DNA from: DASUPK01 sp963848955
Lineage (GTDB): Bacteria; Actinomycetota; Thermoleophilia; Solirubrobacterales; 70-9
Assembly: GCA_963848955.1 (NCBI GenBank)
Contig: CAWKFQ010000017.1
Span: 1 to 64,000 of the forward strand
Reading direction: 5' to 3'
Length of the DNA stretch: 64,000 nt
Shown here: positions 49,019-59,019 of the stretch, piece by piece
How positions within the stretch are numbered: the first letter of the stretch is position 1
How the letters are laid out: each line of letters opens with the position of its first letter
Notes under the pieces: model-generated
What the model was told of the DNA's origin: nothing
Database searches by the model: none
What the model saw: only the letters and a program-made list of their open reading frames with translations
Program-made: the position numbers and the translations under genes

Positions 49019-50391
49019 CGCGTTCGGCAGCCGCTCCGGCCGGCCCGCACGGATCCCTCTCGCCAATCCCGCGCGACGGCCCGCTCCCCTGCTCCTTCGC
49101 CCAGGAGAGGATCTGGGAGTCCGCCAGCACCGCGCAGGAGTCGGCCGCCTGCGCCATGTGCTCGGTGACCGCGCTTCGCGGACCCATCGACCTCGAGGCG
49201 CTCCGCGCGGCCCTTGAACACGGCGTCGCTCGCCACGAGCCGCTGCGCACCACGTTCGTCGAGCGGGGAGGCAGGCCCCTTCAAGTCGTCCACCCGCCGG
49301 GACACCTTCATGTCCCGCTGACCGACGTGACCCAGGAGCCCGATCCGGAATCCAGGGCGACCGAACGGCTCCGCGATGAAGCCTCGGTCCCCTTCGATCT
49401 GGAGCGCGGACCGTTGCTGCGATTCCGGCTCGTCCGGGTCGGCAAGAACGACCATCGGCTCCTACGAGTGAGCCATCACCTGGTCACGGACCGCCGCTCC
49501 TGGCAAGTCTTCGTCACCGACGCCATGAAGGCGTACGAATCGGTGCGCAGCGGAGCGCCGCTGCCCCCATCCGACCCTCTGCAATACGCCGACTTCGCGG
49601 CTTGGGAGCGGCAGCGGATGAACCCCCGGGGCAGCCACTGCCAGGAGCAGGTCGCTTGGTGGCAGCAGGCATTCGATCCCCCGCGGCCCACCCTGGAGCT
49701 CCCCTTCACCCGTCCAACCCCCGCCAGCGGCCTGCCTCCTTGCGACGGCAACTTGTGGTGGGGGGTCCAACCCGCCGTCGCCGACGCCATGGATGAGATC
49801 CGACGCTCAGAGGCGGGGACCCGCTACACCGTCCGCCTCGCGATCTTCTCGGCCTTGCTCGCGCTCGAGACCGGCCAGAACGAGATCACCATCGGGACGT
49901 ACATCGACAACCGCCGTCTCGCCGAGACGGAGTCGATGTTCGGAGACTTCTCCAACCTGATGACCCTCGTCCTTCCCTTCGATCCGGCCGCCCCACTGCG
50001 CCGGTGGCTCCAGAAGGTGAGATTCCTGGTCACCGAGGCGAGGGCCCGGGCCGACGTGCCGTACGAGCTTCTCTCCGACGAGCTCCGGGCAGCCAAGTGC
50101 ACTCCGCCGCAAGTCAATGCGCTCTTCGCCGTTCATCCGTCGCTCCCCGAATTGCCGTGTGGAGACATCGAGCTGGTTCCGGCCAGCCCCACGCTCCGCA
50201 CCATGCCCTGGGGCTTCACCTTCGTGATCGATCAGCGACGCGAAAACGACCGATGTCAGGTCCTCTTCGACGCCCACCAGTACGACCCCGCCGGCGTCCG
50301 CAGGTTCATCGACCGCTACGTCACCCTCGCGAAGTGCGCCGGAGCCGAACCGGACCGGCCGCTGGCTGATCTGCACCGGTCGCTGCCCTGA
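48994..50391 (+). CDS. Standalone condensation-domain protein (NRPS-like)
   Basis: 465 residues from GTG 48994, overlapping the FolE2 end by 25 bp. Condensation-domain motifs: LPCSFAQERIWES, HEPLRTTFVERGG, the catalytic region RVSHHLVTDRRSW (HHxxxDG with Gly replaced by Arg), YADFAAWERQR, TIGTYIDNRRLAETESMFGDFSNLMTLVL, ARADVPYELLSDELRA. No adenylation, thiolation or thioesterase domain is in the window. It could catalyse a single acyl or amide transfer; the retained catalytic His supports activity. Partner unknown. Confidence 0.85.
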   Translation: MAGSARHVARSAAAPAGPHGSLSPIPRDGPLPCSFAQERIWESASTAQESAACAMCSVTALRGPIDLEALRAALEHGVARHEPLRTTFVERGGRPLQVVHPPGHLHVPLTDVTQEPDPESRATERLRDEASVPFDLERGPLLRFRLVRVGKNDHRLLRVSHHLVTDRRSWQVFVTDAMKAYESVRSGAPLPPSDPLQYADFAAWERQRMNPRGSHCQEQVAWWQQAFDPPRPTLELPFTRPTPASGLPPCDGNLWWGVQPAVADAMDEIRRSEAGTRYTVRLAIFSALLALETGQNEITIGTYIDNRRLAETESMFGDFSNLMTLVLPFDPAAPLRRWLQKVRFLVTEARARADVPYELLSDELRAAKCTPPQVNALFAVHPSLPELPCGDIELVPASPTLRTMPWGFTFVIDQRRENDRCQVLFDAHQYDPAGVRRFIDRYVTLAKCAGAEPDRPLADLHRSLP

Positions 50392-50400
50392 CGGGTAGCA

Positions 50401-50949
50401 CTACGTGCTCTGCACTCGCGTCGAGCGGTGCAGGCGCCGGAATCCGAAGAAGTAGTCGACCCCGCTGATCACCGTGACGGCGACGGCGGCGTAGACCAAC
50501 AGGTCCACAGCGAGCGGCGCGGGGTCGAACGCGATCAGGCAGATGATCGCCGCCACCTGGAGCAGCGTCTTCAGCTTGCCGAGCCAGCTGGCCTGGATGA
50601 CGACGCCCTGCTCGGCGGCCACCAGCCGTAGGCCGGTGACCGCGAACTCACGGGCAATGATCACCATCGCGATCCAGGCGGCAAGCCGGTTGAGCGAGAC
50701 GAGCGCGATCAGAGCCGCCGCAACCAGCAGTTTGTCCGCGATCGGGTCCATCAGCTTTCCGAACGTGGTGACCGCGTCCCGCTGCCTCGCGATGTAGCCG
50801 TCGAGCCCGTCCGTGACGGCCGCCAGAGCGAAGACGCCGGCGGCGATCGCATCGCCGTTCGGCGTCTCGTCGAGGAGCGCAACCACCACCACCGGCACGA
50901 GCAGGATGCGAAGGACGGTGAGTGCGTTCGGCAGGTTGAGCTGGAACAC
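50401..50949 (-). CDS. pgsA: CDP-diacylglycerol-glycerol-3-phosphate 3-phosphatidyltransferase
   Basis: 182 residues from GTG 50949. Makes phosphatidylglycerol phosphate. Four to five membrane segments. The CDP-alcohol phosphotransferase signature is DGLDGYIARQRDAVTTFGKLMDPIADK with all key Asp residues. Its start is 23 bp from the divergent TylF-type gene. The frame is intact. The initiation codon could also be a nearby upstream codon. Confidence 0.92.
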   Translation of the reverse strand: MFQLNLPNALTVLRILLVPVVVVALLDETPNGDAIAAGVFALAAVTDGLDGYIARQRDAVTTFGKLMDPIADKLLVAAALIALVSLNRLAAWIAMVIIAREFAVTGLRLVAAEQGVVIQASWLGKLKTLLQVAAIICLIAFDPAPLAVDLLVYAAVAVTVISGVDYFFGFRRLHRSTRVQST

Positions 50950-50972
50950 AAGCTGGCAGTATCCCCTGCCCC

Positions 50973-51791
50973 GTGGACTGGACGGTCTATTCGAACAGCC
51001 CAATCTCCCGGCTGCCGCGGCCACTCCGCTATCCGGCGCTGCTCCTGCGCAACTTCGTCTTCCTCTTCCGGCGGCCCCCCGCGCCGGGCCCCAGCCGACC
51101 AGCGTTCGACTACGTCTACGAGGCCGACGGGATCGCCACGATCGCCTACTCGCCCTTCCAGCACGACCCGGAATGGAGCGCGGCCTACGAGGAGATGGCC
51201 TCCGAGTGGTACCTCGAGACGCCGGACCTGGACGTCCGCTGGCGCATGTGGATCCTCACGAGCATGGCCAGGCAGGCCCGCCGGCTGCCCGGTAGCGTCG
51301 CGGAGTTCGGGGTCTACCGGGCCGGCTGTGCCCGGATGATCCTCGGCACGGTCGGAACGGCTCCGGGCGCCCGCTACCACCTCTTCGACACGTTCGCCGG
51401 CATCCCCGACACCGAACTCACCGAGGGCGAGAAGGCGCAGGGCTACGTCGCGCGCCTCAGCAACACCTCCGTCGACTACGTGCGGGAACGCCTTGCGCCC
51501 TGGCGCGATCAGCTCGTCTTCCACGTCGGAGACGTCTTCGAGACGATCCACAAGGCCAACACCGGGGACCTCTCACTGGTGCACATGGACCTCAACGCCA
51601 GCGCCCCGACCCGTATCGCTCTCGAATACGCCTACGAGCGCCTCGTCCCGGGCGGGATCATCGTCTTCGACGACTACGGCTACGGTGAGGTGAACGACCA
51701 GCGCACCGTGATCGAGGAAGTCTGCGATCCGCTGCCGGAGAATCTGATCACGCTGCCGTCGCGCCAGGCCCTCCTGATCAGGCTGCCCTGA
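50973..51791 (+). CDS. TylF/MycF-type SAM-dependent methyltransferase
   Basis: 272 residues from GTG 50973. Macrocin O-methyltransferase family, metal-dependent sugar O-methyltransferases. Motifs: VAEFGVYRAGCARMILGTV (SAM loop), RYHLFDTFAGIPDTEL, FHVGDVFETI, LVHMDLNASAPTRIALEYAYERLVPGG, IVFDDYGYGEVNDQRTVI. Asp residues in HMDLN and FDDYG fit the Mg site. A glycan methylation role is inferred from the neighbouring glycosyltransferases. Confidence 0.88.
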   Translation: MDWTVYSNSPISRLPRPLRYPALLLRNFVFLFRRPPAPGPSRPAFDYVYEADGIATIAYSPFQHDPEWSAAYEEMASEWYLETPDLDVRWRMWILTSMARQARRLPGSVAEFGVYRAGCARMILGTVGTAPGARYHLFDTFAGIPDTELTEGEKAQGYVARLSNTSVDYVRERLAPWRDQLVFHVGDVFETIHKANTGDLSLVHMDLNASAPTRIALEYAYERLVPGGIIVFDDYGYGEVNDQRTVIEEVCDPLPENLITLPSRQALLIRLP

Positions 51792-51798
51792 CCCGGCT

Positions 51799-52497
51799 TC
51801 AGCGCCGGCGCGCGAGCTCCGCCGCCCGGTCGAACACGCCATCCATCATCGGTTCGGTCAACTTGCCGGTGAACGTGTTCTGCTGGGAGGGATGAAAGCA
51901 GCCGAGCAGCGACCAAACGCGCTCGCTCCCGGCTAGCCGGGCCTCCGCCCCATGGGCGAAGCGGGGACTGGGGCGAGGTAGCTCCGCGCCCAGCTCGGCC
52001 AGCGCCAGCAGCGTCCCGGTCCAGGCATACGACCCCAGGGCGACGAGCACACGGCCTGAGCGCAGCAGGCGCAGCTCCCGGACCAGATAGGGCAGGCAGT
52101 TGTCCCGCTCCTCTGTCGTCGGCCGGTTCTGAGGCGGCGGGCAGCGGTTGACGGCCGTGATGTACGCATCGCGGAGCCGCAGCCCGTCGTCCAAGCTCAC
52201 AGAGGTCGGCTGATTGGCGAGTCCGGCCCGATGCAGCGCCGCGAACAGCCAGTCGCCCGACCGATCGCCGGTGAAGATCCGACCCGTCCGGTTGCCACCG
52301 TGCGCCGCCGGCGCCAGACCGACGATCACGATCCTCCCGCGCGGGTCACCGAACCCCGGCAGTGGCCTCGCCCAGTACTTCTGGCCGCGGTAACGCCGCG
52401 GCGGATCCGCGGCGGCACGTTCCCGCCACTGGACCAGCCGCGGGCATCGGGTGCAGCCGATGATCTCCCGTCGGAGGGCGGCCAGCGAATCGGCCAT
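51799..52497 (-). CDS. udgB: Family 5 uracil-DNA glycosylase
   Basis: 232 residues. Four-Cys Fe-S site: CTRCPRLVQW at the N-terminus plus a Cys in VNRCPPPQNR and one near DNCLPYL. Motif A is VGLAPAAHGGNRTGRIFTGDRSGD, motif B HPSQQNTFTG. Removes uracil and related lesions from DNA. Its stop is 8 bp from the convergent methyltransferase gene. The frame is intact. Confidence 0.93.
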   Translation of the reverse strand: MADSLAALRREIIGCTRCPRLVQWRERAAADPPRRYRGQKYWARPLPGFGDPRGRIVIVGLAPAAHGGNRTGRIFTGDRSGDWLFAALHRAGLANQPTSVSLDDGLRLRDAYITAVNRCPPPQNRPTTEERDNCLPYLVRELRLLRSGRVLVALGSYAWTGTLLALAELGAELPRPSPRFAHGAEARLAGSERVWSLLGCFHPSQQNTFTGKLTEPMMDGVFDRAAELARRR

Positions 52498-52536
52498 CAG
52501 GCGCTTTGCGGAGGGCGGGACATCAAACTTCGGAAG

Positions 52537-53835
52537 CTAGTGGCCATTCTCCGGCCCAGTGGGATCGAAACGGAGACCGCGAACGGGCAGCCCCAGCGCC
52601 CGGGGGTCGTCGACGCCGTGTCGTGGTGGGCGCAGCGGGTTGCAGGCGATCGCGATCCAGTGCTCGCCGGGATCGATTTCGAACTCGATCGCCTCGTCCG
52701 ACACCCGGACCGGGACCCGTCGGTCGTCGACCGCGATCCGGGGAGCTGCTGGGCGGGCATCAAGTGGGCGCTCGAACGGCCAAAGCTGCAACCGGGCCAG
52801 TCTGCGCCCTGGCTCCGGGACAACGACCCGGAGCAGCGCCAGGGGCTCCGTCCACCGAAAGGGAGGCTCGCCGTCGATCGCCTCGAGGTTGTGCAGGCCG
52901 ACCGCGCGCCCGGCCCACGACTCGGTGAGGTCCAGCTGTGACTTCGCAGCGGCAGCGCGCCCGGGCTTTGCCTTCGTCTCGACCAGACCCTCGAGCACTC
53001 CGCGCCGGCTGTTCTGTGTCCAGAACTCGTGGAAGGGCTCACGAACGTCGTCGGCCGAGCCCCGCCGCCGTATCCTGCGTGCCGCCATCGCGGCCCGCGC
53101 CCGGGAGCGAATGATCTCCGCGCGCGGCCCCAGGAGGGTGGTGGCGATGTACCTCCCGACGCCCGAGAGCCCGCCTCGATGTCGGAGGACAAGCGCCGCC
53201 CGCAGCACCCGGCGAGCTCCCCAGCGGGTGTACTCCAGGCGGCGCTCCCACTCGCGGACCCAGTCCAGATACGGGTCCAGGGCCTCAGGGGGGTGCTCGC
53301 AGCGGTAGAGCACCTCGCCGCGCCTGAAGCTGCGGACGAAGGGCCCGACGTGATCGAGGTCGCCGTCATAGGTGTGCCGCACACGGGGCCGCGGGCTGTA
53401 GGCGAGCCGCACACCTCGCCGATCAAGCGCGATCGCCAGCACCCAGGTACAGAAGTCACCGTACCTGGAGGGGCTGCCACCGGCCTCCATGAAGAGATCG
53501 CGGCGGAGGACCAGGCTGTGAATCAGCACCCTCCTCCAGTGCTCGGAGTCCTCCTCCTGCCGCTGGGCCTCGTCGAACATCTCCAGCTCGAGCTCCCCCA
53601 AAGTGCCGCGGACGTCCGGCAGGCTGTCGCCACGGACACCCGGTGCCCCGGTGCGCTCGAGCTCCTCGATCATCGCCTCGACGCAGTTGCCCTCCGGGAC
53701 GCAATGGACCTCAGTGATGATCTCGTAGTCGGCCGGATCCGCCGACTGCGTCGTCCAGGCCTGGACAGATGGAACTGCGGTCTCCCGCTGGTCCTGAAGC
53801 GGCAGCAGGACCGAGATTCGAGGTGGCTTCGGCAC
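52537..53835 (-). CDS. GT2-like glycosyltransferase with C-terminal beta-rich domain
   Basis: About 432 residues from GTG 53835 (an in-frame upstream start would overlap the divergent gene). The N-terminus is GT-A like (RISVLLPLQDQRETAVPSVQAW) with RDLFMEAGGSPSRYGDFCTWVLAIALDRRG and RPRVRHTYDGDLDH. The last 120 residues (SWAGRAVGLHNLEAIDGEPPFRW to LGLPVRGLRFD) look like a beta-sandwich appended domain. Reading frame intact. Substrate unknown. Confidence 0.78.
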   Translation of the reverse strand: MPKPPRISVLLPLQDQRETAVPSVQAWTTQSADPADYEIITEVHCVPEGNCVEAMIEELERTGAPGVRGDSLPDVRGTLGELELEMFDEAQRQEEDSEHWRRVLIHSLVLRRDLFMEAGGSPSRYGDFCTWVLAIALDRRGVRLAYSPRPRVRHTYDGDLDHVGPFVRSFRRGEVLYRCEHPPEALDPYLDWVREWERRLEYTRWGARRVLRAALVLRHRGGLSGVGRYIATTLLGPRAEIIRSRARAAMAARRIRRRGSADDVREPFHEFWTQNSRRGVLEGLVETKAKPGRAAAAKSQLDLTESWAGRAVGLHNLEAIDGEPPFRWTEPLALLRVVVPEPGRRLARLQLWPFERPLDARPAAPRIAVDDRRVPVRVSDEAIEFEIDPGEHWIAIACNPLRPPRHGVDDPRALGLPVRGLRFDPTGPENGH

Positions 53836-53882
53836 GGCCGCGAGTCTATGCAGCGCGACCCCATTCCTATAGTCGCCCGCAC

Positions 53883-55103
53883 GTGCCGGCTGAGGAGCCA
53901 AAGACGAGTCTGCTCTTCTTGCACATCCCAAAGACGGGCGGTGCGACCGCCACAGGGGTGCTCTCGACGCGGTTCGCCGAAGCGGACTGCCTACCGCTCT
54001 ATCAGGGGCCGGCGCCCGACCTCGGCAATCTCGACCGCTTCCGCTACATAACCGGCCATCTCACCGCCTCCTTCACCGAGAGGTTCCGGAGACCGCCGTT
54101 CGTGTTCACCTTCCTCCGTGATCCAATCGACCGGGTGCTCTCGTCCTACTCGTTTCTGCGGCCAATGTCTCCCGAGTACGTCCGGTCGCTGCTGCTCTTC
54201 GAACGCGGCGAGGATGCGCACGATCGGCTGCTGAGGTGCGTTGAACTCTCCCGCGAGCTCCCCATAGACGAGATCATCCGCAGGGAGCCTGAGATCGCGA
54301 CCGAGTACTTCGGGAATCGGCAGGCGCGAGTGCTGAGCGGATCCGACCCGCGGGGAGGCGACGAGAGCCTCGATCGGGCGCTGGAGGGCCTCGCGCGGTG
54401 CGACTTCGTCGGCCTCAGTGATCGCCTGGACGAGTCGGTCCGGTGGCTGACCCGCCGTCTCGGCTGGCGGGACCTGACACCGCTGCCGCGCACTAACGTC
54501 ACCTCCGAACGGGTCCACCGCGAGCAACTCTCGCCACGGGCGGTGGGCGCGCTGCGCGAGTTCACCTCGATCGACAGCGAGCTCTACAGGCACGCCGTCG
54601 CAGATTACGAGCGTCGCATCAGCGAATGGAGCTCGGCTGAAGATCCCCGAGACGCCGCCGCTGACATCCCTGATGCCCCAGTCGTAGACGATCTTCGCTT
54701 TGACCAACCGATCCCGGGGGCGAGCTGGGTCGCCCGCGAGCGCGTGGGAGCGGAGCCGAGCTTCGCGTGGATCGGCGATACGCGCTCGGCCTGGGTCGAC
54801 CTGGAGGGGAGCGCGGCGGGGTCGCTTCTGGTCGAGATAGCCCACACGATCGATAGGTCGATTCTCGAGAGCCTCAGGGTCTCGGTCGACGGCACCGCCG
54901 TTCCCCATGAGCTGAGCGCCTCGGACGGCGTCATAGTGGCCACCGCCCGGCTGAGGCGACGCCGTCTCCGCCGCCGCGCCGGAGTCACCAGGGTGACCCT
55001 CGATGTCGATCGAACAGCTCGGCCCTCTGATGTGCACCCCGGCAGCCGGGACGACCGCCAGCTCTCGATCGCCATTCGGCGCGTCGCACTCCGGCGCGCA
55101 TAA
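53883..55103 (+). CDS. Sulfotransferase family protein with C-terminal beta-rich domain
   Basis: 406 residues from GTG 53883. PAPS-binding motifs: 5'-phosphosulfate loop LLFLHIPKTGGATATG and 3'-phosphate site FTFLRDPIDRVLSSYSF, as in carbohydrate sulfotransferases (Sulfotransfer_2). After about residue 260 a separate domain (VVDDLRFDQPIPGASWVARER to RDDRQLSIAIRRVALR) looks like a beta-sandwich. It may sulfate the glycan. Divergent from the glycosyltransferase at 53835 and 13 bp before the next GT2 gene. Confidence 0.86.
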   Translation: MPAEEPKTSLLFLHIPKTGGATATGVLSTRFAEADCLPLYQGPAPDLGNLDRFRYITGHLTASFTERFRRPPFVFTFLRDPIDRVLSSYSFLRPMSPEYVRSLLLFERGEDAHDRLLRCVELSRELPIDEIIRREPEIATEYFGNRQARVLSGSDPRGGDESLDRALEGLARCDFVGLSDRLDESVRWLTRRLGWRDLTPLPRTNVTSERVHREQLSPRAVGALREFTSIDSELYRHAVADYERRISEWSSAEDPRDAAADIPDAPVVDDLRFDQPIPGASWVARERVGAEPSFAWIGDTRSAWVDLEGSAAGSLLVEIAHTIDRSILESLRVSVDGTAVPHELSASDGVIVATARLRRRRLRRRAGVTRVTLDVDRTARPSDVHPGSRDDRQLSIAIRRVALRRA

Positions 55104-55115
55104 ACTCGCCACGCA

Positions 55116-56195
55116 GTGCGTCCAAAGCTGACGGTCATCACACCGTCGTTCAATCAAGGGAAATTTCTCGAGCGAACGATCCGCTCGGTGCTCGACCAGG
55201 GATACCCAAACCTGGAGTACGTGATCGTCGACGGCGGCTCCACCGACGACACCGTTGAAGTCATCCGCCGCTATGAGGACCGGCTCGCTTGGTGGGTGTC
55301 TGAGCCGGACGAGGGGCAGTCCGACGCGATCAACAAGGGCCTGCAGGGGACCTCCGGCGAGATCGTCGCCTACCTGAACAGCGACGACTATTTCCTGCCG
55401 GGTGCGTTCGAGACCGTCGTCGCCCGGCTCGAGGGAAGCTCCAGAAACTGGGTGGCCGGCGGGGCACTCGACGTGGAGGAGGGTGACCCGCCGAAGCGGC
55501 TGCGGGTCTGGCGACCGAAGCCGCCCTCCTACTGCGAGGGCCGCCCCCCGGGCCGTCACTGGTGGATGCTCGTCCCCTGGCACGTGCCGCAGCCCTCCTC
55601 CTTCTGGCGGCGCGAGCTGTTCGATCGCTTCGGCGGGTTTCGAACCGACATGCACTACGCCTTCGATGCCGAGTTCATGCTGCGGCTCGCCTTCGCGGAC
55701 GAGATGCCGGAGCTCCTCCCCGACGAATTCCTCGCGGTTCGCTCCGTCCATCCAGAGCAGAAGACCTTCGAGATGACGAACTCCTGGCCCGAGATCCACC
55801 GATTCCGGGAGCTCTATACGCCGCGGCTCACCAAGCGCGAGATGACGTTGATGCGGACGGCGCGCATCTTCCGAGCCGCCACCCCCGTGGCGTGGGTCAG
55901 ATGGCGCGTGATGCAGCCGCTGATCCACTACGTGCTCGGACCGCTGAAGCGCCGCCTGATCACGCCGGCACTCACCTGGGGCGGGGACCTGCTCGAGCAC
56001 GTCCCGAAGCGCTGGCGGCCGCCAATTCGAACACGCGACCGCCTCGCGCGACAGCAGCCCATGAACGGCCGTCCCGAGGCCCGGCGGGGCCCGCTTCTCT
56101 CACCGATCGGCCTGGAGCCCGTGACGAACGACCCCGGCCCGGAGCCAGCCCCCGAGTCAGCGGGAGCTCGAGACGGAAGGATTCCGCCCAGGTAG
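55116..56195 (+). CDS. GT2 glycosyltransferase
   Basis: 359 residues from GTG 55116. Typical motifs: LTVITPSFNQGKFLERTIRSVLDQ, VIVDGGSTDDTVEVIRRY, WWVSEPDEGQSDAINKGL, VAYLNSDDYFLPGAF, QPSSFWRRELFDRFGGF. Membrane-proximal C-terminus and Pro-rich tail. It overlaps the convergent membrane-protein gene by 39 bp at the 3' end. The frame is intact. Confidence 0.93.
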   Translation: MRPKLTVITPSFNQGKFLERTIRSVLDQGYPNLEYVIVDGGSTDDTVEVIRRYEDRLAWWVSEPDEGQSDAINKGLQGTSGEIVAYLNSDDYFLPGAFETVVARLEGSSRNWVAGGALDVEEGDPPKRLRVWRPKPPSYCEGRPPGRHWWMLVPWHVPQPSSFWRRELFDRFGGFRTDMHYAFDAEFMLRLAFADEMPELLPDEFLAVRSVHPEQKTFEMTNSWPEIHRFRELYTPRLTKREMTLMRTARIFRAATPVAWVRWRVMQPLIHYVLGPLKRRLITPALTWGGDLLEHVPKRWRPPIRTRDRLARQQPMNGRPEARRGPLLSPIGLEPVTNDPGPEPAPESAGARDGRIPPR

Positions 56196-57964
56196 CTGGG
56201 TTGCGGAGGTGGCCGTCACCCTCTTGAGCAGCATCCAGCTCGAAGGCGAGGACGGAGCCAGAAGGCGCCACCCCCGTGTCAGCAAGCGGTCGAGCCTGAC
56301 CCGCACGCTGGGGTCCGCGGCGAACGCGTATTCATCGGCGTAGATGAAGTCGATGGGCAACGGTTCGAAGTAGTTCTGGTTGCGCCCGGCTAGCTCTGAC
56401 TCGAGGTTCTCGCCGATGGGGTAGTTCCACCAGACGCCCAGGCAGGGATCGCTCCGGCCCACGTACTCGCAGGCGTCGGTGGCGGGATACAGCGCCAGGA
56501 GCCCGTTGTCCCTCCCCTGGAGCTCGCTGCGGAAGGGGTCGAGTCGCGAAACGGCCGCCTTCAGCCGCTGACCGGGCCCGATCTGGGGGTTCTCGTATCC
56601 CTCGCGGTAGTGGTTCGGGACGAGGATCAGGGCCACGACGGCGAACAGCGGGATCATTGCGCGAGTCTGCTTGGGCACGCCGAGGCGGCTGGCTATCGCC
56701 AGCAGGCTCATGCCCAAACCAGCGAGGATCAGGATGGTCAAGGGAAAGAGGTAGGACGGGCGCGGCCGTGTCTGCAGCGCTGCGTAGACGGCCGTCGATC
56801 CCATCGCCCCGAGGGCAATCCATCCCCACACTCGGCTGCGGATCCAATCCTCCCACCATCTCCGCCGCTCGGTCCAGATCAGCACCGCCCCTGCGCAGAT
56901 GACCAGCAAGACCGCGATCAGGCCGGCGAGCAAGATCCACGAGCCCCGGTCGACCACGATGTAGTCCGGGTTGGATGACTCGGAGGCGGAGCCGAACCTC
57001 GCGTTGAACAGGCCGAGCTCGAGGCCGGCCGGGATCAGCTCCGCGTTCCTGGCGAAATGCCCCGCGATCGCCCCGGGGTTCTCGGCGATCGCCTCGGTCA
57101 GCGACGGAAATGGCTGCCCGAAGTCCTCCCGCGTGTAGACGGTGCACTGACCCGCCGGGTTCTGCACCCGCACGTCCCCGCTCTGAAAGAGGCCAATCGC
57201 GTACACCTCGCAGAGGTTGACCTCGTGCTTGTGGCTGAGCTGGGAGAAGACGGTGCCCTCGGCTCCGTTGCGCCAGCTGACGAGGCCGATCAGGGCAGCA
57301 AGCGAGACCAGCGGGATGGCGGTGGCCGCAGCCAGCCGCCTCCATGAAGGCCCCGCCCCCTCCCTGCGGCGCCAGAGCTCGTACCCGAGCCAGATGACGC
57401 CGAAGACGACCGCGGCGACGATGTTCTCGCTGCGGACGAGCAGAGCTGAGGCAAGGAGCAACCCGAACACGGTTGCACGCGCCGCCAGGCCGGACCAGCG
57501 CAGGGCGACGAGCGCGATCGCGAGCCCGACAAGGGCCCCGAACAGGTGGATCTCGTAGAGCACGTCATAGTTGGCTGGGACGACCGCCCACCAGAGGGCG
57601 AGCGCCCAGGCGATCCCCGGGGTGAGCAGTCGGCGCAGCACCGCCAGGAGTAGGGCCGTCGTGCCGAGCGCGATCAGGACCCTGTGGAGGATCGTGACCG
57701 AGAATGCATCGGGGACCAGCCACTGCATCGACCCCCAGAGCCCGTTGTAGCAGGGGGTAGAAGCCGGGATTGACCTGAAGATGGTCCGCCCAGCGGCTTG
57801 CCACCGTGAAGTACTGCGCGGTGTCCCCGGGGGTGAGGTCCCGGTGGGCCCAGATCCCCCAGAGGACCTTGCGCCTGGATCAGCAGGATGGAGGCGTAGG
57901 CGAACAACCGCAGAGCGGGCGACCTCCTCGAGCCTCGCGACGGCCCCCCGAACAGCCGAGTCAC
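56157..57964 (-). CDS. Polytopic membrane protein, possible GT-C glycosyltransferase, N-terminal frame breaks
   Basis: About 600 residues from GTG 57964. Roughly ten hydrophobic segments (for example VLIALGTTALLLAVLRR, GIAWALALWWAVVPANYDVL, ILLAGLIAVLLVICAGAVLIW). The N-terminal part contains IWAHRDLTPGDTAQYF, an Asp-rich first loop like GT39/GT83-type enzymes, spread over frames broken near 57875 and 57750. The C-terminal soluble part has CEVYAIGLFQSGDVRVQNPAGQC and DACEYVGRSDPCLGVWW. A polyprenyl-phosphate-sugar-dependent transferase is the best guess. Confidence 0.6.
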
Positions 57965-57999
57965 GTCCCCGCCCTTGCACTGCGGCCTCCACCGCGGTG

Positions 58000-58963
58000 C
58001 TAGGTGGCGGCGACCGGCATGTCGGTGGACCGGAAGGACTCGATCGTCCGCCGCAGTCCCTCCTCCAGCGGCATCTCCGCCTCGAATCCGATCAGCTCCC
58101 TGGCGCGGGTCACGTCGAGGTAGCGCTTCGGCTGGCCGTCGGGCCTGGAGGTGTCCCAGACGGTCTTCCCCTCGTAGCCGGTGAGCCTCGCAGATCGTCT
58201 CGGCGAGATCGCGGATCCGCGTCTCCATCCCGGTGCCGATGTTGACCGGCTCGGAGACGTCGAGCCTCTCGGCACAGAGGAGCAGCGCGCGAGCGGCGTC
58301 GTCGACGTAGAGGAACTCCGCGGGTCGGCTCGCCGGTTCCCCAGAGCACGACCTCGGGCTCGCCCCGCTCGGTGGCCACGCGCGTACTTGTGGACCATCG
58401 CCGCGATCACATGGGAGTCCTCGAGGTCGAAGTTGTCGCCGGGCCCGTAGAGGTTGGCCATCACCGGGACGCAGGAGTCGAGGCCGTACTGGCGCCGGTA
58501 GGCGTCCGAGAGCACGAAGTTCATCTTCTTGGCGAGCCCGTAGGGCGCGTTCGACTCCTCCGGGTAGCCGTTCCAGATCTCGTCCTCCGAGAAGGGCACC
58601 GGGGTGAACTTGGGGTAGGCGCAGACCGAGCCGGCGGCGACCAGCTTGCCGATCCCGAGCTCCCTGGCCGCCTCGAAGACGTTCAGGCTCATCGCCAGGT
58701 TGTCGTGGGCGAGCGGGGCCGGGGTTGCGGCGGTTGAAGCCGATGCCGCCGACGTTGGCGGCGAGGTGGAGGACCACCTCGGCGCCCTCCAGGGCCCGCC
58801 GCGTCGCCTCCCGCTCGCGCAGGTCGTGTTCGGCCGAGCGGACCACGCTGACGTCGGCGCCAAGCTCGCGGAGCAGCGCCGTCGTCGGCTTGCCGAGGAA
58901 GCCGGCGCCGCCGGTGACGACCACCTGCTTGCCGGACCAGAAGGCGGGATCTGCGGCGGCCAT
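58000..58963 (-). CDS. fcl: GDP-L-fucose synthase, frame-broken
   Basis: About 320 residues from ATG 58963. Converts GDP-4-keto-6-deoxymannose to GDP-L-fucose with NADPH. Motifs: QVVVTGGAGFLGKP, HLAANVGGIGFNRRNP, SVCAYPKFTPVPFSEDEIW, APYGLAKKMN (Tyr-x3-Lys), NLYGPGDNFD, EFLYVDDAARALL, PVNIGTGMETRIRDL. Breaks near 58720, 58385, 58325 and 58190 are likely sequence errors. Its upstream pathway partner gmd is at 62724 on the opposite strand. Confidence 0.9.
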
Positions 58964-59019
58964 TCGCCCGGAAGGCTAGCGGCCGGGCCGAGCAGCACTC
59001 GCCATCCGTGGCGGAGCCA

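Noticed and set aside
53991..56000. A 669-codon minus-strand frame opposite the sulfotransferase and GT2 genes
   Set aside because: Shadow of two clear plus-strand genes; no motif.
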